Shown here: positions 7,578 through 15,195 of the stretch, piece after piece
How the letters are laid out: every line of letters starts with the position of its first letter
How positions within the stretch are numbered: the stretch's first letter is position 1
Source of the DNA: an uncultured Faecalibacterium sp.
GTDB taxonomy: Bacteria > Bacillota > Clostridia > Oscillospirales > Ruminococcaceae
NCBI GenBank assembly: GCA_934511465.1
Contig: CAKSWG010000019.1
Span: 1 to 34,775, forward strand
Direction: 5' to 3'
Length of the DNA stretch: 34,775 nucleotides
Position numbers and translations under genes: made by a program
Notes under the pieces: generated by a model
Seen by the model: the letters and a program-made list of their open reading frames with translations, nothing else
What the model was told of the DNA's origin: nothing
Databases searched by the model: none

Positions 7578-8335
7578 TGCGGCACCTCCCCGGTCACGGC
7601 GCGGGTCACGCGGTCCAGAAGCAGCAGGAACAGCTTCTCAAACCCGGCGCTGAGCAGGATGATCACAAATGTCCATGCAAACAGCTCCCCGGTGGAAAGA
7701 GTGATCTTGGCCCGGTAGAGTGCATCGCCGATGCTGCCGTTGGGCAGGCCGATCACCTCGGCAGCCACACCGCTCTTCCAGCAGATGCCAATGGCCGTGC
7801 TGCATCCCTGCCGGAAGGCCGGCAGCACCGCAGGCAGCCACACCGCCCGCAGGCGTCGGCCCAGCGGCAGGCGGAACACCTTTGCCATCTCCACCAGCTG
7901 CGGGTCCGCGCTCCGGATGCCGGTGCACACCGCGCCGTACAGCACCGGCAGCACCATCAAAAAGCTGATGAGCACCGAAAGCGATGCCCCCCGCACCCAC
8001 ACCAGCGCCAGAATGATAAAGCTTGCCACCGGTGTGGCCTTGACCAATTGCAGCACCGGTGCCAGCAGGATATCCGCTGCGTGCCACGTTTGCGCTGCCA
8101 CGGCCAGCACCGCGCTGACCACAACGCCCAGCCCAAAACCCAGCAGGATGCGCCCGGAGCTGAAGGCCACCCGCTGCCAGAACTCTGCCTGCGGCAAAAG
8201 CCGCAGCAGTGTACGCAGCGCCTGCACCGGCGAAACGAGGAACACCTCCTGCCCCACGGCCATGGCAGCGCACTGCCACACCGCCAGCCAGAAGGCTGCG
8301 GCGCCGATTTTTTGAAAAAAACGTTTATCGTTCAT
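7571..8335 (-). CDS. ABC transporter permease, SsuC/TauC-like
   Basis: A 254-residue inner-membrane permease of the binding-protein-dependent family 1 with about six hydrophobic segments. The cytoplasmic coupling loop is visible as EMAKVFRLPLGRRLRAVWLPAVLPAF (about 145-170; EAA-like motif), followed by GICWKSGVAAEVIG, typical of the nitrate/sulfonate/taurine permeases. It is the first gene of a two-gene unit and overlaps the ATPase by seven bases. The start at 8335 follows a promoter at 8372-8400. The missing solute-binding protein is notable because this family normally comes as a three-gene set. Confidence 0.88.
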   Translation of the reverse strand: MNDKRFFQKIGAAAFWLAVWQCAAMAVGQEVFLVSPVQALRTLLRLLPQAEFWQRVAFSSGRILLGFGLGVVVSAVLAVAAQTWHAADILLAPVLQLVKATPVASFIILALVWVRGASLSVLISFLMVLPVLYGAVCTGIRSADPQLVEMAKVFRLPLGRRLRAVWLPAVLPAFRQGCSTAIGICWKSGVAAEVIGLPNGSIGDALYRAKITLSTGELFAWTFVIILLSAGFEKLFLLLLDRVTRAVTGEVPQC

Positions 8336-8371
8336 AGGTCTTATCTGCTCCTCGGGTATCGATACTTATTT

Positions 8372-8400
8372 ATAATACCATATCTTTTTCCAAACGCCAA
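8372..8400 (-). promoter_or_regulatory. Candidate promoter for the permease-ATPase pair
   Basis: Read on the minus strand, TTGGCG (8400-8395), a 17-base gap and TATTAT (8377-8372) lie about 37 bp before the permease start codon. Confidence 0.55.
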
Positions 8401-8468
8401 TGACCGGTGCATCATGATACACAAGAGCTTATCATGCCCGTCATTACTTTTCTTCACGTTTTTCTTTC

Positions 8469-8497
8469 TTGACATGAAACGGATAAAACGATAAACT
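8469..8497 (+). promoter_or_regulatory. Promoter of the BrnQ-like gene
   Basis: A consensus TTGACA (8469-8474), a 17-base gap and TAAACT (8492-8497), 56 bp before the start codon. It diverges from the permease promoter. Confidence 0.75.
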
Positions 8498-8553
8498 GGA
8501 ATACATAAATTCCTGTCATCTTTGATGCCGTAAAGAAATGAGGTGGCCTCTGT

Positions 8554-9834
8554 ATGCAGAAGCTTTCCGGCAAAAAGCTGCTTTTGGTCGGGTTCACGCT
8601 GTTTTCCATGTTTTTTGGGGCCGGGAACCTGATCTTCCCGCCGCACCTCGGCGCGCAGGCGGGCGCGAACCTCTGGCCCGCCTTTGCCGGCCTTGCCGTC
8701 AGCGCCATCTTCCTGCCCATTGCGGGCGTGGTGGCCGTGGCACGGGCCGGCGGTCTGGACAAGCTTGCCCGCCGGGTACACCCGGTGTTTGCCACGGTAT
8801 TCACCATTCTGGTCTACCTTTCCATCGGGCCGTGCCTTGCCATTCCCCGCACCGCCAGCACCTCCTTCCAGATGCTTGTGCCGCTGGTGGGCGGCAGTGC
8901 CGGGCTGCGGCTGGGCTACTCGGTGCTGTTTTTTGCAGCGGCCTTTCTGGTGGCTCTGCGGCCGGAAAAGCTCACCGACTGGCTGGGCCGCATCCTCTGC
9001 CCCTGCCTGATTCTGCTCATCGTGGTGCTGTTTGCCGGATGTCTGGTGCATCCTCTGGCCGTGCATTACGCCGCCCCCAGCGCTGAATACGCCGCTCTGC
9101 CTGCTGTGCAGGGCATTTTGTACGGCTACCAGACCATGGACACACTGGCCGGGCTGAACTTTGGCGCAGTGATCGCTTTGAACATCCGTGCATGCGGCGT
9201 TACCCAGCGTTCCGCCGTGGAGCGCGGCACCATCCGGGCCGGTTTTGTTGCGGGCACATTGCTGCTGGCCGTGTACGCCATGCTGGGCCATGCCGGTGCC
9301 GAAACGGGCGCCGTATACCCGGGCCTTGCCACCGGCGCCGAAGTGCTGACAGTGCTGGCACAAACGTTGTTCGGCAGGGCGGGGCTTGTGCTCATTGCAG
9401 CCATTTTTGTGATCGCCTGCTTCAACACCTGCGTGGGCCTGATCGCTTGTGTGGGCCAGTATTTCCACCAACTGCTGCCCCGCATCCCCTACCCTGCCAT
9501 TGCAGCTTTTTTTGCTGCGGCCAGTATGCTGGTATCGAACCTCGGCCTTTCGGCCATCATCCGGCTGTCCACGCCGGTACTGAACGCCATTTATCCCGCC
9601 GCCATCGTGCTGATCCTGCTCTCCTTCGTGCCGGGGCTGGAGCAGCGCCGTGCCGTCTACCCGCTTTGCATCGGCCTGACCGCTGTGCAAAGCATCGCGG
9701 CGGCCCTGCCGCTGGGCGCGGTATCCGCCGCAGCCAAAACCCTGCCGCTGGGCAGCATGGGCTTTGGCTGGGTGCTGCCGGCTGTGGCGGGACTGGTGGC
9801 CGGTTTGATGTTCCGTCATTCTGAAAAACAATGA
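8554..9834 (+). CDS. brnQ: Branched-chain amino acid transport system II carrier protein (BrnQ family)
   Basis: A 426-residue polytopic membrane protein of the LIVCS family, which takes up leucine, isoleucine and valine with sodium or protons. The N-terminal segment LVGFTLFSMFFGAGNLIFPP (residues 12-31) is the family hallmark, followed by about eleven further hydrophobic stretches and the segment GYQTMDTLAGLNFGAVIALNI. Length is normal. GAGGTGG about nine bases upstream supports the start at 8554. A strong promoter lies just upstream. The stop codon overlaps the start of a small open frame (9831), so the two could be translated together. Confidence 0.93.
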   Translation: MQKLSGKKLLLVGFTLFSMFFGAGNLIFPPHLGAQAGANLWPAFAGLAVSAIFLPIAGVVAVARAGGLDKLARRVHPVFATVFTILVYLSIGPCLAIPRTASTSFQMLVPLVGGSAGLRLGYSVLFFAAAFLVALRPEKLTDWLGRILCPCLILLIVVLFAGCLVHPLAVHYAAPSAEYAALPAVQGILYGYQTMDTLAGLNFGAVIALNIRACGVTQRSAVERGTIRAGFVAGTLLLAVYAMLGHAGAETGAVYPGLATGAEVLTVLAQTLFGRAGLVLIAAIFVIACFNTCVGLIACVGQYFHQLLPRIPYPAIAAFFAAASMLVSNLGLSAIIRLSTPVLNAIYPAAIVLILLSFVPGLEQRRAVYPLCIGLTAVQSIAAALPLGAVSAAAKTLPLGSMGFGWVLPAVAGLVAGLMFRHSEKQ

Positions 9835-10049
9835 ATCGTAAAATGCAAACGATGTATTTTATGCTAAAACCGATCTGTCGCGACCCGCTTTTTCCGGCAC
9901 AGAGATCTGCCCCGGTCACACCCACGGATGCTGATGCGGCCCGGACTGCCCGCGATCTGCTGGAGACCCTTACCGCATCACGGGAAAGGGCCGTAAAGAA
10001 AACCGGCATCGATAAAACGCAAAAGGGGCTGTTGCAAAATGCCCCATAA
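9831..10049 (+). CDS. Small hypothetical protein overlapping the brnQ stop
   Basis: A 72-residue frame whose ATG overlaps the brnQ TGA (ATGA), a typical translational coupling. The middle (about residues 22-50) is rich in Ala, Thr, Asp and Arg and may form a helix; there is no signal peptide or membrane segment, and no family is recognised. The last eight or so codons lie inside the repeat at 10024-10177, so the original C-terminus may have been replaced. Codon use is moderately like the neighbours. It may be a chance frame; confidence is low. Confidence 0.35.
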   Translation: MNRKMQTMYFMLKPICRDPLFPAQRSAPVTPTDADAARTARDLLETLTASRERAVKKTGIDKTQKGLLQNAP

Positions 10050-10177
10050 AAAAAAATAATGCACAAAACCCGGAACCTTTTCTCGGCCAAAATGGCTCAA
10101 AAAGGGTTCCGGGTTTCTGATTTTGCGCTATTTCTTTGTGGAAATTGCTATCGCATTTTTATTTTGCAACAGCCTCT
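10024..10177. repeat. 154-bp MITE-like element with IS-type ends
   Basis: The left end AGGGGCTGTTGCAAAAT (10024-10040) and, on the other strand, the right end AGAGGCTGTTGCAAAAT (10177-10161) match at 16 of 17 bases. Ends of this kind occur in insertion sequences, so this could be a non-autonomous derivative with no transposase. It contains the hairpin at 10066-10116. It fills most of the gap between brnQ and the ABC permease. Confidence 0.65.
10066..10116. terminator. Bidirectional terminator inside the MITE-like element
   Basis: AAACCCGGAACC pairs perfectly with GGTTCCGGGTTT, extended by A/T pairs with one bulged base. T-rich tracts follow on both strands, so it can end both the rightward brnQ transcript and the leftward sugar ABC operon. 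Confidence 0.65.
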
Positions 10178-10189
10178 TATAGAATCACA

Positions 10190-11056
10190 TTAACCCTTCA
10201 CGCCGCCAAGTGCAACACCGCGGACGATGAATTTGCTCAGCAGCAGGTAGACGATGATCACGGGTAGGATAGCGATGGCCACCATCATATACACCTTGCC
10301 CATATCGAACTTGAGGAAGTCTGCACTGCGCAGCTGTGCAATGAGGATGGGCAGCGTTTTCTTGTCGGCGCTGTCCAGCACCAGAGCGGGGATGAAGTAG
10401 TTGTTCCAGCTGGCCACGAAGGAGAAGATGGCCTGCACCGCCAGAGCGGGCTTCATGATGGGCAGCACGATCTTATTAAAGGTATAGAACTCGCCTGCAC
10501 CGTCGATGCGGGCGGCCTCCACGATCTCCATGGGCAGGGAAGCGTCCAGATACTGCTTCATGAAGAAGAACACCGTGGGCGCTGCGATGCTGGGAAGGAT
10601 CAGCGGGACAAAGCTGTTTTTCAGGCCCATTTTGGTGATGAGCTGCAAAAAGCCCAGAGCCGACACCTGCGTGGGCATGGTCATGATGAGCAGGATGATG
10701 GCAAAGGCGGCTTTTTTGAACCGGAAATTGTAGGCGTAGATGCCGTAGGCCGTCAGGGCCGAGAAATACACGCTGAGGGCTGCCGAGCAGGCGGAGACGA
10801 TCAGGCTGTTGCGGATGCCGGTGCCCACCGGGATGTTGGCGTCTGCCAGCACGTTCCGGAAGTTGGTGACGAGGGACTTGCCCGGCAGCAGCGAGAAGCC
10901 TTTCTGGATCTCGAAGTGATTGCGGGTGGAGTTGATCACCAGCACATAGAAGAAGAACAGACACAGAAAGCTGATGAGCACCAGCACCAGATAGCACCAG
11001 GTGCGGCGTGCCGCCAGTGTTGCTTTTTCAGACTGCGTTTTCGGAGTGCGTGCCAT
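10190..11056 (-). CDS. Sugar ABC transporter permease, MalG/LacG type
   Basis: A 288-residue permease with an N-terminal membrane helix (about 20-42) and five more hydrophobic segments. The coupling loop EAARIDGAGEFYTFNKIVLPIMKPAL (about 178-203) is the EAA motif of carbohydrate uptake permeases of the CUT1 class, and the C-terminus IVRGVALGGVKG is typical of MalG/LacG partners. The ATG at 11056 has GGGGG nine bases upstream; a GTG at 11062 overlapping the preceding stop is possible but only three bases from that site. It is the last gene of the binding protein-permease-permease set. No ATPase gene is in the locus, which is common for CUT1 systems served by a shared MsmX-type ATPase. Confidence 0.93.
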   Translation of the reverse strand: MARTPKTQSEKATLAARRTWCYLVLVLISFLCLFFFYVLVINSTRNHFEIQKGFSLLPGKSLVTNFRNVLADANIPVGTGIRNSLIVSACSAALSVYFSALTAYGIYAYNFRFKKAAFAIILLIMTMPTQVSALGFLQLITKMGLKNSFVPLILPSIAAPTVFFFMKQYLDASLPMEIVEAARIDGAGEFYTFNKIVLPIMKPALAVQAIFSFVASWNNYFIPALVLDSADKKTLPILIAQLRSADFLKFDMGKVYMMVAIAILPVIIVYLLLSKFIVRGVALGGVKG

Positions 11057-11058
11057 AT

Positions 11059-12033
11059 TCACTTGCCCCCTTTAGCTGCTGCCTTCCGGGCAGCTTTCAA
11101 TTCCCTGCGCTGGGCTTTGGTCAGGCCGTCATCCTCCCGGGTGAGGGAGAAGTAGACCACCACGCACAGCACCGCACAAACGAGGAACAGCACCACCGAG
11201 ACAGCACCGGCCATGCCGTAGTTCTTGCTGAACAGGTGGTTGTTCAGGTACATGATCATGGTGGTGGAGGTGCGGTCCGGGCCGCCCTTGCCGTTGGTGA
11301 GGATCTGCGGCACATCGAACATCTGCAAGCCGCCGATCATGGAGGTGATCATCACGTAAACCAGAATGGGACGGATCAGCGGGATGGTGATCTTCCAGAA
11401 CATCTGCTTCGGCGTGCAGCCGTCCAGCTCTGCGGCCTCGTACAGGGTGGGGTCCACGCCCATGATGGCCGCCATCAGCATAATGGTGGTGTTGCCGAAC
11501 CACATCAGGAAGTTCATCAGGCCGATGAGCCCGCGGTTGCCCCACACGGTGTTCAGAAAGCTGATGGGCGCATCGATCCAGCCCATGCTTTGCAGCACGG
11601 CGTTCACGGGGCCGTTATCGGAGAACAATGCGAAGAACAGCATGGCGAACGCAGAGGCCATGATCAGGTTGGGCATGTAAATGACCGTTTTGAAGAAGGT
11701 CTGGCCCTTGAGCTTGAGCCGCAGGTCGGTGAACCATGCAGCCAGCAGCAGCGAGATGGCGATCTGCGGGATAAAGCCGATGAGCCACAAAATCAGCGTG
11801 TTGCTGAAATACTTGGGCAGATCGGTGGCAAACAGGGTGATGTAGTTTTTCAGGCCCACAAAGTTGGGGCCAATGACCTTCAGGCCGCTGCGGTAATATT
11901 CAAAGAAGCTGTAATAGATGGTGGATGCCAAAGGGATCAGCTGGAATACCGCGAAGATGATGAAGAACGGCGCAATGAAGATGTAGCCCCATTTCGCGTA
12001 GCTGATCGACCCTTTCTTTTTCTTTTCTCCCAT
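11059..12033 (-). CDS. Sugar ABC transporter permease, MalF/LacF type
   Basis: A 324-residue permease. After a basic start (MGEKKKKG) come six hydrophobic segments, the first at about 12-36 (YIFIAPFFIIFAVFQLIPLA). The coupling loop YEAAELDGCTPKQMFWKITIPLIRP (about 205-230) is the EAA motif of CUT1 permeases. Start 12033 is preferred over an ATG at 12063 because GGAGG lies eight bases upstream and the N-terminus then fits the family. It lies between the binding-protein gene and the MalG-like gene, with which its stop nearly overlaps; the two permeases should form the heterodimeric channel. Confidence 0.93.
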   Translation of the reverse strand: MGEKKKKGSISYAKWGYIFIAPFFIIFAVFQLIPLASTIYYSFFEYYRSGLKVIGPNFVGLKNYITLFATDLPKYFSNTLILWLIGFIPQIAISLLLAAWFTDLRLKLKGQTFFKTVIYMPNLIMASAFAMLFFALFSDNGPVNAVLQSMGWIDAPISFLNTVWGNRGLIGLMNFLMWFGNTTIMLMAAIMGVDPTLYEAAELDGCTPKQMFWKITIPLIRPILVYVMITSMIGGLQMFDVPQILTNGKGGPDRTSTTMIMYLNNHLFSKNYGMAGAVSVVLFLVCAVLCVVVYFSLTREDDGLTKAQRRELKAARKAAAKGGK

Positions 12034-12142
12034 AAGGATCGCCTCCTGATAATGTTGCGGCAAAGAACAGGGGCGGGCGGGAACAGCGTCCGGCCCGCCC
12101 CTGCGTATTTACTTTTCCGTTTGAGCGAATAGGGTCAGCCTG

Positions 12143-13585
12143 TTATGCGGGCCACACCACGTCGGTCAGCTCCGGATACTTCTCCTTGATAGCGGTCTCG
12201 AAGTTTGCCTTTGCGGCATCTTCGTCCACGTTGCCGGTAAAGTAATCCTTGAACGCATTCTGGAAGCTCTCCGTGATGCCCTGATCGTAGGGGCCTGCGT
12301 TGGACATATCGATCTTGTCTGCGGCCTCTGCAAACAGAGCGATGTGGTTCTGGCCGCCAAGGAAGTCGGACTTGTAATCACTGTTTGCGATCTCGTTCAT
12401 GGCCTTCTTGTTGTTGGTGTAGTCCTGCGTGTCCATGGTGATCTGCTTCATAATGGCTTCATCGCAGGTCAGCTTCTGCATGACATCCTTAATGGTCTCG
12501 ATATTGTCGCTGCCGGCTGCGCCGCAGATCCAGGTGCCGCCCCAGTAGTAGGGCTGAGGGCCTTCGCACACGGCATAATCGCCGTAGATGCCGTTGCCCA
12601 CCTGCGGGGTCTCACCCTCTGCCACCGGCGTTGCCAGCGAGTTGCCCAGAAGGGTGAAGTTGATGCCCCAAGTGGAGTAGAAGAAGCCGAACACCTTACC
12701 GGTGGGGCCCTGATCGGCTGCCCACTGGCTGTCCCACAGGCTGGACTTGTTGTTGTAGCCCTTATCGGTGTACTCCTTGGTCTGGTCCACCCACTTCATC
12801 ATATTAGGATCCACATTGATGGTGGTTCCATCCACCCAAGGTGCACTGATGTTGTTGGAGAAGGTACGGAAGGAATCATCAAAGCCGGACAGCATCTTGT
12901 AGCCCTTGGCAGAAGCCTGTGCAGCCACATCGTTGAACTTATCCCAGTCGGACAGGTAGGTCTGCACTTCGGTGGGATCATCGGTTCCCAGCACATCCTT
13001 GGCGATGCTGCGGCGGTATGCGAACAGGCCGGGAGTTGCCTGCCAAGTGGTGCCGCGCTGGCTGCCGTCCACGGTGACGATGTCCTTGGTGTACTGATAC
13101 TGCTCTGCCAGATCGGCGTCAGTCAGGCCGATATCCGCCTTGACGTCCAGAGCATAGTCGGAGTCCACATACTTCAGGGCGTAGTCAGCCTCGATCAGGA
13201 AGATATCGATCTTATCATCATCGGCGGCACTGTCCTGACTCAGCAGAGCCTCGTCCAGCTTGTTCTGATAGTTGTTGTTATCGTTGGGGTTGATGGTCCA
13301 CTTGACGAGAGTGCCGTCCTTCAGGGTGGTGGTGGACTTGTCCTCTGCGATTTCCTTCACCTCAGGATAGTAGTCGTTGAAGCGGCTCTGGAACTCATCG
13401 TTCCAGCACCAGATGTTCAGCACCTTGCCGGCGGCTGCGGGAGCCTCGGAAGCAGCTGCACTGGATGCGGGAGCGGAAGAAGCGGTGCTGGTGGAAGCGG
13501 AAGAACCGCCGCAGGCAGCCAGAGCTGCACCAATGGTAACGGCACCGGAAGCGAGCAGGAAATTACGACGAGAGATCTTTTTCAT
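12143..13585 (-). CDS. Sugar ABC transporter substrate-binding lipoprotein
   Basis: A 480-residue extracytoplasmic solute-binding protein of the CUT1 class. The N-terminus MKKISRRNFLLASGAV has a twin-arginine-like SRRNF and leads to the lipobox ALAAC, with the lipidated Cys at residue 25, followed by a Ser/Ala-rich linker (about 28-52) and the start of the mature fold, KVLNIWCWNDEFQSRF. A twin-arginine signal on such a lipoprotein suggests but does not prove Tat export. GGAGG precedes the ATG. As the first gene of the importer, with a cellobiose-phosphorylase-like gene nearby, it probably binds cellobiose or a related beta-linked oligosaccharide; the ligand is inferred from context. Confidence 0.93.
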   Translation of the reverse strand: MKKISRRNFLLASGAVTIGAALAACGGSSASTSTASSAPASSAAASEAPAAAGKVLNIWCWNDEFQSRFNDYYPEVKEIAEDKSTTTLKDGTLVKWTINPNDNNNYQNKLDEALLSQDSAADDDKIDIFLIEADYALKYVDSDYALDVKADIGLTDADLAEQYQYTKDIVTVDGSQRGTTWQATPGLFAYRRSIAKDVLGTDDPTEVQTYLSDWDKFNDVAAQASAKGYKMLSGFDDSFRTFSNNISAPWVDGTTINVDPNMMKWVDQTKEYTDKGYNNKSSLWDSQWAADQGPTGKVFGFFYSTWGINFTLLGNSLATPVAEGETPQVGNGIYGDYAVCEGPQPYYWGGTWICGAAGSDNIETIKDVMQKLTCDEAIMKQITMDTQDYTNNKKAMNEIANSDYKSDFLGGQNHIALFAEAADKIDMSNAGPYDQGITESFQNAFKDYFTGNVDEDAAKANFETAIKEKYPELTDVVWPA

Positions 13586-13636
13586 AAGGGTAAACCTCCT
13601 TCATGGTTTTCCATTATTTTCAAAAGTTTTCTTCAT

Positions 13637-13663
13637 AAAAGGCTTTGTCTGCAAAAGCCTTTG
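13637..13663 (-). terminator. Weak terminator after the LacI-family gene
   Basis: AAAGGCTTT and AAAGCCTTT form a 9-bp stem with a T-rich side on the minus strand, in the 87-bp gap between the regulator and the importer. It could let some transcripts through. Confidence 0.45.
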
Positions 13664-13672
13664 GAGACAGGT

Positions 13673-14680
13673 TTAACAGATGCTCACCGACCCGCCGTCC
13701 AGCAGTTTGCCGGAGACACGGATCTGTTCGGGCAGGGTCACACGCGGGTGTTCGATGAGCTCAATGAGCTTGTCGGCTGCGGTGCGGCCCAGCGCAGCGG
13801 TGTTCTGCTGGTAGGTCACCAGCTGCGGCTTGACCACGCGGGAAAGGTAGATACCGTCGTAGCCCATTACCGAAACATCTTCCGGAATGGAGAGGCCCTT
13901 CTCGCTGATGGCGTTGTAGCCGCCCAGCGCGGAAAAGTCGTCCGGGAAGATGATGCAGGTGGGCGGCTGCGGCAGAGCCAGCAGTGCTTTTGTCTCGGCG
14001 GCACAGCGGTCGGCATCGTGGTAGATGCCCTCCCGCACATATTCCTCCGGGATCTTCAGGCCCAGCTCTTCGCACGCCTGATAGAAGCCCGCCACGCGGT
14101 TCTCGGTAACGGCGGTCTTTTCGCCGTGGATAAAAGCGATGCGGCGGTGGCCGCAGGCCCATGCCTGCCGCACCAGCGCCTTCAGACCGGAAACATTATC
14201 GGAGAGGATGGCCATGCGGTTATTGAACACGTGGTCGATGGTGACCACCGGCACCTCGCTGTTGACCAGTTCCACCACCTGCGGATCGTAGAAGTTTACG
14301 CAGGCGATCACCACACCGTCCACATTGCGGTAGCGGCAGTGCTCAAGATAGCTCATGCTCTTGCCGCTGATATTGTGGTTGATAAAGGTGATATCGTAGC
14401 CATGCTTTTCGGCTTCCACCTTGAAGCTGTCCAGCACGGCGGAGAAGTATTCGTGGGTCAGGCCGCTCTGCCGTTCGTCCACGAACAGAACGCCTAAGTT
14501 ATAAGTACGGTTCGTTTTCAGGGCACGGGCGGCGGCGTTGGGCAGATAGCCCATGCGGTGCGCTGCGGCACGCACCCGCTCCCGTGTAGCAGCCGAGATA
14601 TCCGGCTGGTCGTTCAGCGCCTTGCTGACCGTTGCCACCGATACGCCGCACTCCTTTGCCAGATCTTTCAGGGACGGCAT
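13673..14680 (-). CDS. LacI/GalR-family transcriptional regulator
   Basis: A 335-residue regulator. Residues 1-55 are a classic LacI helix-turn-helix and hinge helix: MPSLKDLAKECGVSVATVSK, then LNDQPDISAATRERV and a hinge with NAAARALKTNRT. The rest is a periplasmic-binding-protein-like sugar sensor domain with the usual IIFPDDFSALGG and DVSVMGYDGI segments. GGAGG is upstream of the ATG. It is read toward the importer and away from the GH94 gene. Two identical candidate operators, one next to its own promoter (14733-14750) and one next to the GH94 promoter (15132-15149), suggest autoregulation and repression of the enzyme until the sugar arrives. The inducer is not known. Confidence 0.92.
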   Translation of the reverse strand: MPSLKDLAKECGVSVATVSKALNDQPDISAATRERVRAAAHRMGYLPNAAARALKTNRTYNLGVLFVDERQSGLTHEYFSAVLDSFKVEAEKHGYDITFINHNISGKSMSYLEHCRYRNVDGVVIACVNFYDPQVVELVNSEVPVVTIDHVFNNRMAILSDNVSGLKALVRQAWACGHRRIAFIHGEKTAVTENRVAGFYQACEELGLKIPEEYVREGIYHDADRCAAETKALLALPQPPTCIIFPDDFSALGGYNAISEKGLSIPEDVSVMGYDGIYLSRVVKPQLVTYQQNTAALGRTAADKLIELIEHPRVTLPEQIRVSGKLLDGGSVSIC

Positions 14681-14732
14681 TGCTCGCTGCCTCCTTCCGG
14701 GGAACGTTTCTGCGGGGATGTCCTCCGCAGGT

Positions 14733-14750
14733 CCTTAATCGTTTTCGCAA
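14733..14750. promoter_or_regulatory. Candidate LacI-family operator O1 at the regulator promoter
   Basis: CCTTAATCGTTTTCGCAA, identical to 15132-15149 and in the same orientation. On the minus strand it reads GCGAAAACGATTA around a central CG, as in LacI/GalR operators. It begins five bases after the -10 of the regulator promoter. Confidence 0.6.
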
Positions 14751-14754
14751 GTTC

Positions 14755-14783
14755 ATGATAGCGCATTCTGCACCAAAAATCAA
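14755..14783 (-). promoter_or_regulatory. Promoter of the LacI-family gene
   Basis: On the minus strand TTGATT (14783-14778), a 17-base gap and TATCAT (14760-14755), 75 bp before the start codon and next to operator O1. Confidence 0.6.
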
Positions 14784-14933
14784 GTATCCGGAAACAACTT
14801 TTATCATTTTTGACGCAAGTTTGGCGTTTTGTTCGTTTTGAGCGGGCAAGAATTGTGCATCTCGGACGCTTTTCGTTACATTTCGGTTAAAGTTGAAAGA
14901 TTTTCGTTGCGGTTTCGTTACAGATTTCGCTGC

Positions 14934-14942
14934 TGTTATAAT
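14934..14942 (+). promoter_or_regulatory. Extended -10 element upstream of the GH94 gene
   Basis: TGTTATAAT fits an extended -10 (TGnTATAAT). No good -35 is present. If used, it would give a long leader of about 245 bases before the GH94 start. The flanking sequence is rich in TTTCG repeats with no gene visible. Confidence 0.45.
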
Positions 14943-15073
14943 TACTTTAATATTGCGTTTCAGCGTTTTCGGTTTTGCGGGCCGCCTTGGTCGTGCAGAG
15001 CATTTTTTCAGAAAAAGTGTGGCATTGCGCCGATTTACGAAAAATACTTTCAGAATTTTTTTCGCAAATCCTC

Positions 15074-15102
15074 TTGCTTTTTTGGCGCAGTTCGGCTATG
15101 CT
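15074..15102 (+). promoter_or_regulatory. Promoter of the GH94 gene
   Basis: TTGCTT (15074-15079), a 17-base gap and TATGCT (15097-15102). The predicted start of transcription is about 20 bases upstream of operator O2, so a bound repressor would block elongation. Confidence 0.5.
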
Positions 15103-15131
15103 AAAGGCAAAGAGATCGTTTCTCCCAGCAG

Positions 15132-15149
15132 CCTTAATCGTTTTCGCAA
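15132..15149. promoter_or_regulatory. Candidate LacI-family operator O2 at the GH94 promoter
   Basis: An exact second copy of the 18-bp site at 14733-14750, 399 bp away in the same orientation and 46 bp before the GH94 start codon. Confidence 0.6.
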
Positions 15150-15195
15150 AGCGATTCCGCCGGACCTCCGGCAGCCTGTTAAGGAGGAAGCATTT

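Noticed and set aside
8341..9831. 496-codon minus-strand frame opposite brnQ
   Set aside because: It is rich in Gln, His, Gly and Arg as expected for a shadow; brnQ is unmistakable on the other strand.
12344..14497. 717-codon plus-strand frame across the binding-protein and LacI genes
   Set aside because: It spans two well-supported minus-strand genes and their gap; composition is that of an antisense shadow.
14893..15195. N-terminal extension of the GH94 frame to 14893
   Set aside because: The added 101 residues have no similarity to the family and contain promoter and operator sequence; AAGGAGG before 15196 marks the start.
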